Source: Pseudomonadota bacterium (GTDB lineage: Bacteria; Pseudomonadota; Gammaproteobacteria; Burkholderiales; Burkholderiaceae_C). From it: a stretch of DNA of 8,061 bases. The notes below the pieces were generated by a model that did not search any database, was not told where the DNA came from, and saw nothing but the letters and a program-made list of their open reading frames with translations. Below are positions 1 through 6,317 of the stretch, piece after piece. Each line of letters begins with the position of its first letter. The first letter of the stretch is position 1. The DNA is taken from contig JAEWPH010000020.1 in assembly GCA_023460715.1 (NCBI GenBank), forward strand, positions 1 to 8,061, in the 5' to 3' direction. The position numbers and the translations under genes were made by a program.

Positions 1-830
1 ACGCCGGCCCCCTGGGCCGGCGTTCCCGTTTCACCCGGGTACTGCTGGCCCTGGTGGGGCTGGCCCTGTTCGCCGGCTTTCTGGCACTGGGCACCTGGCA
101 GGTGCAGCGGCGCGCCTGGAAGCTGGACCTGATCGAGCGCGTCGACCAGCGCGTGCACGCCAGCCCGGTGCCCGCGCCCGGCCCTGCCCTCTGGCCACAG
201 GTGGATGCCGCTGGCTACGAATACCTTCCCGTGACGGCGCAGGGCCGCTGGCTGCGGGACAAGACGGTGCTGACGCAGGCGGCCACCGAGCTGGGTGCCG
301 GCTTCTGGGTGTTGACCCCGCTACAGCAGGCCGATGGCACGCAGATCCTCGTCAACCGCGGCTTCATCCTGCCTGACCAGCGCCAGCGCTGGCTGGAGAG
401 CGCCGCTTCAGCCCCGGCGGTGGATGCGGCATCGGCCTCGGCGCCGGTGCAGGTGCAAGGCCTGCTGCGCATCACCGAGCCGCGCGGCGGCTTTCTGCGC
501 ACCAACGACCCCGCCGCCGGCCGCTGGCATTCGCGCGACGTGGCCGCCATCGCCGCCGCGCAGGGCCTGACGCACGCCGCGCCCTATTTCATCGACCTCG
601 GCCTGCCCGACCTGCGGGCGGCGCAGCCCGCCTTGCAGGCGCCGCCGGCCAACGGCGAACCCCGCTCCGGCATGACCGTGATCCGGTTCGCCAACAGCCA
701 CGCGGTGTACGCGTTGACGTGGTATGGCCTCGCCCTGATGGTGGTGGGCGCCGCCTGGTATGTGGCACGATACGAGCTTCGTCTGCGTGCCGCGCCCCGT
801 GCGCCCTCCGTCCATGAGTCCCAGCGCTGA
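1..830 (+). CDS. SURF1 family cytochrome c oxidase assembly protein (5' end cut by window)
   Basis: SURF1 (Shy1) proteins are inner-membrane factors that help assemble haem-copper cytochrome oxidase, probably at the haem a insertion step. The reading frame is open to the left edge. A GTG at 54 falls inside the first membrane helix, and basic residues (RRSRFTR) lie before that helix, so the true start is upstream of the window. The layout is typical of the family: an N-terminal helix (nt 39-89) followed by GTWQVQRRAWK, a periplasmic domain with GFWVLTPL, ILVNRGFI and GGFLRTNDP, YFID at 585-596, then YALTWYGLAL opening the C-terminal helix (about 700-770). The segment at about 405-450 is Ala/Ser-rich and looks like a variable loop. 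The stop overlaps the start of the downstream sensor kinase gene. Oxidase subunit genes are expected to the left, but this cannot be seen. The family call is firm; which oxidase it serves is not visible. Confidence 0.93.
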   Translation, partial: AGPLGRRSRFTRVLLALVGLALFAGFLALGTWQVQRRAWKLDLIERVDQRVHASPVPAPGPALWPQVDAAGYEYLPVTAQGRWLRDKTVLTQAATELGAGFWVLTPLQQADGTQILVNRGFILPDQRQRWLESAASAPAVDAASASAPVQVQGLLRITEPRGGFLRTNDPAAGRWHSRDVAAIAAAQGLTHAAPYFIDLGLPDLRAAQPALQAPPANGEPRSGMTVIRFANSHAVYALTWYGLALMVVGAAWYVARYELRLRAAPRAPSVHESQR

Positions 831-2166
831 ACCCGGCCCGCCCGCGACCGTTTCCGCCCCTGCCGCCCCCCCTGCTCCGCGCGCACCGCGCTCCGCCAAC
901 ACCGCTGCCGGCCTGAAGAACCTGCAGCAGCTGATCCAGCTGCGCTGGATCGCCGTGATCGGCCAGGTGTTCACCATCGAGGTGGCGCACTACAGCCTGG
1001 GCCTCGCCCTGCCCCTGCGCGAGATGCTCATGGTGGTCGGCTGCCTGGCCGTGTTCAACACCATCAGCCTGCTGCGCTGGCGCACCGGCCGCGGCGTGCG
1101 CAACGTCGAGCTGTTCCTGGCGCTGTTGATCGACGTGGCGGTGCTCACCGTGCAGCTGTACCTGAGCGGCGGCACGGGCAACCCGTTCGTGTTCCTGTAC
1201 CTGCTGCAGATCGCCCTGGGCGCCGTGCTGCTGCGCGGCGGGTACATCTGGTCCATCGTGCTGATCACCACCGCGTGCTTTACGCTGCTGGCGCAGAACC
1301 ATCTGCCGCTTCCGCCCGAGCCGGACCTGCACCGCGGCTTTCCCAGCCTGTACATGCAGGGCCTGCTGGTGTGCTTCGTGATCAATGCCATCCTGGTGGT
1401 GATCTTCATCACCCGCATCGGCCGCAACCTGCGCCAGCGCGATTCGCGCCTGGCAGCCGCGCGCCAGCGGGCGCTGGAAGAGGAGCACATCGTGCGGCTG
1501 GGGCTGCTGGCCTCCGGCGCCGCGCACGAGCTGGGCACGCCGCTGGCCACCCTGGCCGTGATCCTGGGCGACTGGCGGCACGACCGCACGCTGGCCGGCA
1601 ACGCCGCGCTGCAGGAGGACATCGCCGAGATGCAGGCCCAGGTGCAGCGCTGCAAGCACATTGTGAGCGGCATCCTGCTGTCCGCGGGCGAGACGCGCGG
1701 CGAGGCCTCGGCCCAGACCACCGTGCGCACTTTCGTGGATTCGCTGGCCCGCGACTGGCAGGCCACGCGCTCGGTCACGCGCTTCGAGTACGACAACCGC
1801 TTCGGCGCCGACACGCCCATGGTGTCCGACACCACGCTGGAGCAAATGGTTTTCAATGTGTTGGACAATGCGCGGGACGCTTCCCCCGAATGGGTCTGCC
1901 TGCGCGTAGACCGCGAGGACGACGCCCTGCGCATCACCGTGACCGACGGCGGCCCGGGCTTCGCACCGGCCATCCTGGCGCAGCTCGGCAAGCCCTACCA
2001 GTCCAGCAAGGGCCGCCCCGGCGGCGGCCTGGGGCTGTTCCTGGCGATCAGCGTGGCACGCACGCTGGGCGGCAGCGTCAAGGCGCGGAACCTGGCGGAG
2101 GGTGGCGCCGAAGTCGTCATCCACCTGCCCCTGGCAGCCATCGCGCTGCCATCAACCGGACACTGA
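814..2166 (+). CDS. regB: RegB/PrrB/RoxS-type redox-sensing membrane histidine kinase
   Basis: This is a sensor kinase of the RegB (PrrB, RoxS) family, which responds to respiratory redox state through quinones and a reactive cysteine and phosphorylates RegA. The 450-residue product has a Pro/Ala-rich N-terminus (1-30), about six membrane helices (roughly 45-63, 70-88, 99-117, 125-141, 143-160, 179-201) and a cytoplasmic kinase. The RegB quinone-site heptad GGTGNPF is at 119-125. The H-box is AAHELGTPLA with His238, C280 sits in QRCKHI where RegB has its redox cysteine, the N-box Asn is N352, and the ATP-lid motifs are DGGPGF (from D378) and GGGLGL (403-408). I chose the ATG at 814, which overlaps the SURF1 stop by 17 bases. 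An in-frame ATG at 760 would give 18 more residues but a 71-base overlap. Neither has a good ribosome site, so translational coupling to SURF1 is likely. The family call is strong; the quinone and redox function is inferred from conserved residues. Confidence 0.93.
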   Translation: MSPSAEPGPPATVSAPAAPPAPRAPRSANTAAGLKNLQQLIQLRWIAVIGQVFTIEVAHYSLGLALPLREMLMVVGCLAVFNTISLLRWRTGRGVRNVELFLALLIDVAVLTVQLYLSGGTGNPFVFLYLLQIALGAVLLRGGYIWSIVLITTACFTLLAQNHLPLPPEPDLHRGFPSLYMQGLLVCFVINAILVVIFITRIGRNLRQRDSRLAAARQRALEEEHIVRLGLLASGAAHELGTPLATLAVILGDWRHDRTLAGNAALQEDIAEMQAQVQRCKHIVSGILLSAGETRGEASAQTTVRTFVDSLARDWQATRSVTRFEYDNRFGADTPMVSDTTLEQMVFNVLDNARDASPEWVCLRVDREDDALRITVTDGGPGFAPAILAQLGKPYQSSKGRPGGGLGLFLAISVARTLGGSVKARNLAEGGAEVVIHLPLAAIALPSTGH

Positions 2167-2170
2167 ATTC

Positions 2171-2713
2171 ATGGACGTCGAGGAAGAACGCCTGCTGCTC
2201 ATCGTGGAGGACGACGAGGCCTTCGCGCGCACGCTGGCGCGGTCGTTCGAGCGGCGCGGCTACCGCGTGCTGCAGGCCGACAGCCTGGCCGAGGTCGAGG
2301 ACATGCTCACCCAGCACAACCCCGGCTACGCGGTGGTCGATCTGAAGCTCAAGGGCGAAGCCTCGGGCCTGGCCTGCGTGCAGAAGCTGCACGCGCGCAA
2401 CGAAGACATGCTCATCGTCGTGCTCACGGGTTTTGCCAGCATTGCCACGGCCGTCGAGGCGGTGAAGCTGGGCGCCTGCCACTACCTGGCCAAACCGTCC
2501 AACACCGACGATATCGAGGCCGCCTTCGGCTTCACCGAGGGCAACACCGAGGTGGAACTGACCAACCGCTCCAGCTCCATCAAGACCCTGGAATGGGAGC
2601 GCATCCACGAGGTGCTGGCCGAGACCGGCTTCAACATCTCCGAGACGGCGCGCCGCCTGGGCATGCACCGCCGCACGCTCACGCGCAAGCTGGACAAGCG
2701 CCAGGTGAACTGA
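2171..2713 (+). CDS. regA: RegA/PrrA/RoxR-type response regulator with Fis-type HTH
   Basis: This is the partner response regulator of the kinase just upstream; the gap between stop and ATG is only 4 bases. RegA-family proteins are global redox regulators of respiratory, electron-transport and carbon or nitrogen genes. The 180-residue product is close to the usual family length of about 180-185. The receiver domain has the acidic pair D14/D15, phosphoacceptor D57 (VVDLKLKG), T86 (VVLTGFAS) and K108 (LAKPS). A short linker leads to a Fis-like C-terminal helix-turn-helix with SETARRLGMHRRTLTRKL, the hallmark of RegA, at about 153-172. The polyproline linker known from RegA of photosynthetic alphaproteobacteria is missing; the linker here is polar (GNTEVELTNRSSS). 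The ATG at 2171 is preferred over an in-frame upstream start at 2102, which lies inside the kinase gene. The ribosome site is weak (CGGA 10 bases upstream), so coupling is likely. The gene ends about 100 bases before the convergent exporter gene. Confidence 0.94.
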   Translation: MDVEEERLLLIVEDDEAFARTLARSFERRGYRVLQADSLAEVEDMLTQHNPGYAVVDLKLKGEASGLACVQKLHARNEDMLIVVLTGFASIATAVEAVKLGACHYLAKPSNTDDIEAAFGFTEGNTEVELTNRSSSIKTLEWERIHEVLAETGFNISETARRLGMHRRTLTRKLDKRQVN

Positions 2714-2813
2714 GGCCTTGCAAAAAGCATAGCTGCTTGCGCTTGATACGCTTGGTTTTCAGCATTCCAGGGCATGCAATCGCAATGAACACCAGCGCAA
2801 GCAGCTCTTTATT
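2714..2813. repeat. Convergent intergenic region with inverted interspersed-repeat element
   Basis: This short gap separates the stop codons of the RegA-type regulator (+) and the exporter (-). It is visibly less GC-rich than its surroundings. A perfect 13-base inverted repeat, agctgcttgcgct at 2731-2743 and agcgcaagcagct at 2794-2806, brackets about 50 bases. Flanking A/T runs (caaaaag at 2721-2727, ctttattt at 2807-2814) make it look like a palindromic element that may also act as a bidirectional terminator. The core resembles a short repeat I associate with Comamonadaceae intergenic regions, and a diverged second copy lies at 6335-6378. The repeat arms are seen directly; the family assignment is from memory, and the terminator role is inference. 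Confidence 0.6.
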
Positions 2814-3602
2814 TCATAGCAACACAGCCCTGCCGGCCCACACGAGATAGCCGCCCAGCGCCAGCAGGCTCGCCAGCATGCAGCGCCGGAAAGCCGGGGG
2901 CGACAGCCGCTGGCGCAGCCACTGCCCGGCGGCCATGCCCAGCAGCGCAGGCACCAGCATCCCCAGCGACGCGGCCCACACCGCGGGCGGCAGACTCGCC
3001 TGCGCGATCAGGCCACCGGCCAGGGCCAGCGTGGACACGGTGAAGCTCAGCCCCATGGCCTGCACCAGTGCATCGCGCTGCAAGCCCAGGGACTGCAGGT
3101 ACGGAACGGCCGGCACCACGAAGACCCCGGTCGCGGCCGTCACGGTCCCCGTCACTACGCCCACCAGCAGCCCCAGCCAGCGCTCGTGCCGGGGCGGCGT
3201 CACCCCCTGCGCACCGGCCAGCGACCACAGGGCGTAGGCGATCAGTGCCACACCCAAGGCCAGGCGGGCGCCCTCCCCCGCGGGCGCACCCAGCCACCAC
3301 GCGCCGCCCCACGTCCCGGCGCACACGCCCAGCTGCAGGCCAGCCAGCCGGCGCCACAACGGCGGAACGCCCTGCCAGGGGCGCATCTGCCACACATTGG
3401 TCAGCAGCGAGGGCACGATCAGCAGCGCCGCGGCCTGCGCCGGCGCCATCCACAGCGCCAGCAGCGCCATGGCCACCGTGGGCAGGCCCAGTCCGACGAC
3501 ACCTTTCACCATGCCCGCCACGGCGAATACACCCGCCGCCGCCAGCGTGCCCCAAGCGACAGGGCCGGCCAGGTCAGCGAAAGCCATACGCCCGCCCCCC
3601 AT
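2814..3602 (-). CDS. TauE/SafE (TSUP) family membrane exporter
   Basis: This is a membrane protein of the TSUP superfamily (TauE/SafE), whose characterised members move small anions such as sulfite, sulfoacetate or other organosulfur compounds. The substrate cannot be read from this sequence. The 262-residue product is very hydrophobic, with about seven or eight helices. It shows both family half-motifs: AGMVKGVVGLGLPTVAMALL (29-48) with IVPSLLTNVWQ following, and GVVTGTVTAATGVFVVPAVPY (148-168) with LVQAMGLSF following. I chose the ATG at 3602 because a GAGGA ribosome site lies 9 bases upstream of it. An ATG five codons later (3587) gives 257 residues and is nearly as good. The open frame runs back to 3761, but that extension is Gly/Arg-rich and unlike the family. 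The gene is divergent from a LysR-type regulator and convergent with the RegA-type gene. Confidence 0.9.
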   Translation of the reverse strand: MGGGRMAFADLAGPVAWGTLAAAGVFAVAGMVKGVVGLGLPTVAMALLALWMAPAQAAALLIVPSLLTNVWQMRPWQGVPPLWRRLAGLQLGVCAGTWGGAWWLGAPAGEGARLALGVALIAYALWSLAGAQGVTPPRHERWLGLLVGVVTGTVTAATGVFVVPAVPYLQSLGLQRDALVQAMGLSFTVSTLALAGGLIAQASLPPAVWAASLGMLVPALLGMAAGQWLRQRLSPPAFRRCMLASLLALGGYLVWAGRAVLL

Positions 3603-3611
3603 CCTGCGTTG

Positions 3612-3616
3612 TCCTC
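3612..3616 (-). promoter_or_regulatory. Ribosome binding site deciding the exporter start
   Basis: Read on the minus strand this is GAGGA, followed by 9 bases and then the ATG at 3602. It is the best Shine-Dalgarno match in the window and is the reason for preferring 3602 over the ATG at 3587, whose upstream bases are only G/C-rich. Confidence 0.5.
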
Positions 3617-3648
3617 GATACCCTGGCCTGCATGGCGTGGCTCCGTCC

Positions 3649-3669
3649 GTTGCGATGCCGTATTGCAAC
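3649..3669. promoter_or_regulatory. 21-bp imperfect palindrome, candidate LysR operator between divergent genes
   Basis: The outer arms are GTTGC-N11-GCAAC, a perfect 5-bp inverted repeat, and three of the five inner pairs also match, so 8 of 10 pairs around the central C at 3659 are complementary. It lies 47 bases upstream of the exporter ATG (3602) and about 150 bases upstream of the LysR ATG (3821). LysR-type regulators commonly bind interrupted dyads between themselves and a divergent target. The strict T-N11-A signature centred on this dyad is not met (C and G occupy those positions), so the assignment rests on symmetry and position. Confidence 0.4.
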
Positions 3670-3808
3670 CTCGCCGCGCCGCCCGGGAAATGCGGAAGAA
3701 ACGCAGGCCGGCTCAGGCCCCGCCTGAGACCACCGGCGCCACCGCGCCACCCCGGGGCCACAGCACCGCCCGCCCCCGCGGCGCACGCAATTCCTGCACC
3801 GCAGGCGG

Positions 3809-3814
3809 CACAAT
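3809..3814 (+). promoter_or_regulatory. Possible -10 element (CACAAT) of the LysR gene
   Basis: CACAAT matches four of six bases of TATAAT and ends 6 bases before the ATG at 3821, so transcription would begin at or next to the start codon. No convincing -35 hexamer is placed 16-18 bases upstream. The only ribosome-site-like string, AGGCGG at 3803-3808, is 12 bases from the ATG and overlaps the promoter region. A leaderless or near-leaderless message is therefore possible. Confidence 0.25.
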
Positions 3815-3820
3815 GGGCCG

Positions 3821-4711
3821 ATGCGCTTCGACCTCACCGATCTGCGGCTGTTCCTCCACGTCCACGAGGCCGGCACCATCACCGCGGGCGCCGAGCGGTC
3901 GCACATGACACTGGCGTCGGCCAGCGAGCGCATCCGTTCGATGGAGCAGCAGCTGGCCACCCCGCTGCTCACGCGCACGGCCCGCGGCGTGCAGGCCACG
4001 GCCGCCGGTGCGACGCTGGTGCACCATGCGCGTCTGGTGCTGGCGCAGATGGAGCAGTTGCGCGGCGAGCTGGGCGAACATGGCGCAGGGCTGGCCGCCC
4101 GGGTGCGCGTGCGGTGCAACACCTCCGCGCTCAGCGAACACCTTCCCGACCGGCTGGCGGCCTTTCTGGCACAGCATCCGCAGACGGCACTGGACCTGGA
4201 AGAGCACGGCAGCTCCCAGGTGGCCGAGGCGGTGCGCGATGGCCTGTGCGACATCGGCATCGCCTCCGACGCAGCCGACCTGCGCCATCTGCAGGTGCGG
4301 CCGTTTGCGGACGATCCGCTCGCGCTGATCGTGCCTGCAGGCCACCCGCTCGCAGGCCGGCAGACGGTCGCGCTGCAGGACGCCGCGGCTTACGATTTCA
4401 TCGGCCTGCCCGACGCCACGCCGCTGCAGGCGCACGTGGCGCAGCAGGCGCGCTGGCAAGGACAGCGCCTGCGCTACCGCGTGCGCCTGCGGCATTTCGA
4501 CGCCATCTGCCGGCTGGTGGGCCTGGGGACCGGCATCGCCATCGTGCCGCGCGCCACGGCGGCCCGGCTGGCGCGTTCCAGCGGCGTGCGACGGCTGCGG
4601 CTGGCGGATGCCTGGGCGCAGCGCCGGCTGGTGCTGTGCACGCGCGATGCGCCCGACAGCCTGCCCGCGCCGGCACGGGCGCTCTTCGAACACCTGGCGA
4701 ATCGGGCCTGA
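3821..4711 (+). CDS. LysR family transcriptional regulator
   Basis: This is a LysR-type regulator of 296 residues, the standard family length. It has an N-terminal winged helix-turn-helix (about residues 3-60: FDLTDLRLFLHVHEAGTI, then AGAERSHMTLASASERIRSME, then LLTRTARGVQATAAG), a linker helix, and an effector-binding periplasmic-fold domain (about 90-290) with LEEHGSSQVAEAVRDGLCDIGIA and LVGLGTGIAIVPR. The helix-turn-helix carries LASASERIRSME in place of the commoner SQPALSRQI pattern, a variant I associate with a LysR subgroup in Burkholderiales. It is divergent from the TauE/SafE exporter gene, so control of that exporter is the natural hypothesis; the inducer is unknown. The GC-rich stretch 3670-3800 upstream shows no other gene. 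The downstream gene on the same strand is 177 bases away and probably has its own promoter. Confidence 0.93.
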   Translation: MRFDLTDLRLFLHVHEAGTITAGAERSHMTLASASERIRSMEQQLATPLLTRTARGVQATAAGATLVHHARLVLAQMEQLRGELGEHGAGLAARVRVRCNTSALSEHLPDRLAAFLAQHPQTALDLEEHGSSQVAEAVRDGLCDIGIASDAADLRHLQVRPFADDPLALIVPAGHPLAGRQTVALQDAAAYDFIGLPDATPLQAHVAQQARWQGQRLRYRVRLRHFDAICRLVGLGTGIAIVPRATAARLARSSGVRRLRLADAWAQRRLVLCTRDAPDSLPAPARALFEHLANRA

Positions 4712-4888
4712 ACGACGCCGGGCAGGCGCACCCCGGCCGCGCCGCGCTGCATCTCGGGAGCACCCTCGGCGTCTCGTTCGGGCCGATGCTTGACGGCCAT
4801 CAAGGCACAGCGGCCAGCGGCTGCGCACAATCACGCGCCTTTCCAGCCTGACCGCGGCGGTGCTCTGCACCGCGGCGGCGCCACACCG
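4712..4888 (+). other. Intergenic region and leader upstream of trhP
   Basis: A GC hairpin (GCCGGG 4717-4722, CCCGGC 4732-4737) directly follows the LysR stop but has no T-run, so it is at best a weak terminator. A CACAAT -10-like string lies at 4826-4831 without a clear -35. A strong hairpin at 4852-4878 ends 10 bases before the trhP ATG: a 7-bp stem GCGGTGC/GCACCGC with a TCT loop, then a G-G mismatch and four more pairs. The same stretch contains a 10-base direct repeat, ACCGCGGCGG, at 4851-4860 and 4869-4878. The frame is open back to a TTG at 4790, but codon third positions there are much less GC-biased than in the gene, so I treat it as noncoding leader. Confidence 0.45.
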
Positions 4889-6262
4889 ATGACCTCTGCC
4901 CCCGAACTCCTGCTCCCTGCCGGCTCGCTCGACAAGATGCGTGCCGCCTACGATTACGGCGCCGATGCCGTCTACGCGGGCCAGCCTCGCTACTCGCTGC
5001 GCGCACGCAACAACGAGTTCCGGCTGGAGCAGATCGGCGAAGGCATCGCGCACGCCCATGCGCGGGGCAAGAAATTCTTCGTCACCAGCAACCTGCTGCC
5101 GCACAACGACAAGGTGCGCACCTACCTGCGCGACATCGAGCCCGTCATTGCCCTCGGGCCCGACGCGCTCATCATGGCCGACCCGGGCCTGATCATGATG
5201 GTGCGCGAACGCTGGCCGCACGTGCCCATCCACCTCTCGGTGCAGGCCAACACGGTCAATTACATGGCTGTGAAGTTCTGGCAACGCGCGGGCATCGCCC
5301 GCATCATCCTGTCGCGCGAACTCAGCCTGGACGAGATCGAGAAGATCCGCCAGGAGTGCCCGGACATCGAGCTGGAGGTGTTCGTCCACGGTGCGCTGTG
5401 CATCGCCTATTCCGGCCGCTGCCTGCTGTCGGGCTACTTCAACCGGCGCGACCCCAACCAGGGCACCTGCACCAACGCCTGCCGCTGGAGCTACACGCCC
5501 CAGGCCGGCACCGACGCCAGCGATGCCAGCGATACCGGCGAGGTGCTGCCGGCCGCGCGGCTGGACAGCGACTTCGCCTTCGCCGAGGAGCAGCAGGATG
5601 CGGACGCGCGCTTTGCGGCGTGCGGCGGCAGCGCGCGCCACCCACTGGCGGACCAGGTCTACCTGCTGGAGGAAAAGGAGCGGCCCGGCCAGCTCATGCC
5701 CATCATGGAAGACGAGCACGGCACGTACATCATGAACAGCAAGGACCTGCGCGCCGTCGAGCACGTGCAGCGCCTGGTGCAGATCGGCGTGGACTCGCTC
5801 AAGATCGAGGGCCGCACCAAGAGCCAGTACTACGTGGCGCGCACCGCCCAGGTCTACCGGCGCGCGATCGACGATGCCATGGCCGGCCGCGCTTTCGACC
5901 CGGCCCTGCTGACGCAACTGGAGAGCCTCTCCAACCGCGGCTACACCAGCGGCTTCCTGGAGCGGCGTCCGGCCCAGGACACCCAGAACTACGCCACCGG
6001 CAGTTCCACATCACAGCGCAGCCAGTACGTGGGCCAGGTGCTGTCGGCCGAGGGCGGCTGGGCCGAGGTGGAAACCAAGAACCGTTTTGCCGTGGGCGAC
6101 ACGCTGGAAGTGGTCCACCCCACGGGCAACCGGCAGGTGCGCGTGGAGCGCATGCGGTCCCTGGACGGCGCCCCGCTGGAGGTGGCCGCAGGCAGCCCGC
6201 TGCGCGTGCGCATCCCCCTGGACGGCCCGGCGGACGGCGCCATGCTGGCACGGCTGTTCTGA
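4889..6262 (+). CDS. trhP: TrhP (YegQ), U32 family tRNA 5-hydroxyuridine synthesis protein
   Basis: This protein closely follows E. coli YegQ, now TrhP, a U32 'peptidase' family protein needed for prephenate-dependent 5-hydroxyuridine formation at wobble uridine 34 of several tRNAs. Despite the family name it is probably not a protease. The 457-residue product begins ELLLPAGSLDKMRAAYDYGADAVYAGQPRYSLR like the E. coli protein. It carries DALIMADPGLIM, HLSVQANTVN and ILSRELSLDEI, then the cluster-ligand region CIAYSGRC (C171, C178) and GTCTNACRW (C194, C198), then EDEHGTYIMNSKDLRA and SLKIEGRTKSQYYVARTAQVYR. A C-terminal beta domain (about 375-457) follows. The variable segment 201-256 is longer than in E. 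coli, acidic, and contains a 9-base micro-repeat. The start at 4889 aligns with E. coli; it has no Shine-Dalgarno sequence and a hairpin just upstream. Function is by family; confidence in orthology is high. Confidence 0.95.
   Translation: MTSAPELLLPAGSLDKMRAAYDYGADAVYAGQPRYSLRARNNEFRLEQIGEGIAHAHARGKKFFVTSNLLPHNDKVRTYLRDIEPVIALGPDALIMADPGLIMMVRERWPHVPIHLSVQANTVNYMAVKFWQRAGIARIILSRELSLDEIEKIRQECPDIELEVFVHGALCIAYSGRCLLSGYFNRRDPNQGTCTNACRWSYTPQAGTDASDASDTGEVLPAARLDSDFAFAEEQQDADARFAACGGSARHPLADQVYLLEEKERPGQLMPIMEDEHGTYIMNSKDLRAVEHVQRLVQIGVDSLKIEGRTKSQYYVARTAQVYRRAIDDAMAGRAFDPALLTQLESLSNRGYTSGFLERRPAQDTQNYATGSSTSQRSQYVGQVLSAEGGWAEVETKNRFAVGDTLEVVHPTGNRQVRVERMRSLDGAPLEVAAGSPLRVRIPLDGPADGAMLARLF
5513..5539 (+). 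repeat. Three-unit 9-bp micro-repeat inside trhP
   Basis: The units GACGCCAGC, GATGCCAGC and GATACCGGC follow one another and encode DAS-DAS-DTG. They fall within the variable acidic segment between the cysteine cluster and the conserved VYLLEE strand, and look like a small in-frame slippage expansion. Confidence 0.55.
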
Positions 6263-6317
6263 TGTCGCTGCCGGTGGTTTGCCGGCGCAATGCGCAACGA
6301 AGGACCCCTAGGGAGAT

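Noticed and set aside
760..813. 18-residue upstream extension of the RegB-type kinase from the ATG at 760
   Set aside because: It would overlap the SURF1 C-terminal helix by 71 bases, has no better ribosome site and adds no family-conserved residues. The ATG at 814 gives a short 17-base overlap.
589..2124. 511-codon open frame on the minus strand opposite the kinase
   Set aside because: Its translation is His/Gln/Arg/Gly-rich low-complexity sequence with no recognisable domain. It is an antisense shadow of a GC-rich gene with clear homology on the plus strand.
3603..3761. N-terminal extension of the TauE/SafE protein to 3761
   Set aside because: The added residues are Gly/Arg-rich and charged, not a membrane segment or family sequence, and the GAGGA site fits the ATG at 3602.
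3397..4851. 484-codon plus-strand open frame across the exporter promoter region and LysR gene
   Set aside because: Pro/Ala/Arg-rich out-of-frame translation of real genes on both strands; no domain.
4790..4888. TrhP start at the TTG at 4790
   Set aside because: E. coli TrhP aligns from the ATG at 4889. The extra 33 codons have weaker GC third-position bias and include the hairpin and direct repeat.
3713..5917. 734-codon open frame on the minus strand opposite the LysR and trhP genes
   Set aside because: It spans two convincing plus-strand genes and their gap. Its composition (Arg/Ala/Gly/His) is typical of an antisense shadow and no motif is visible.
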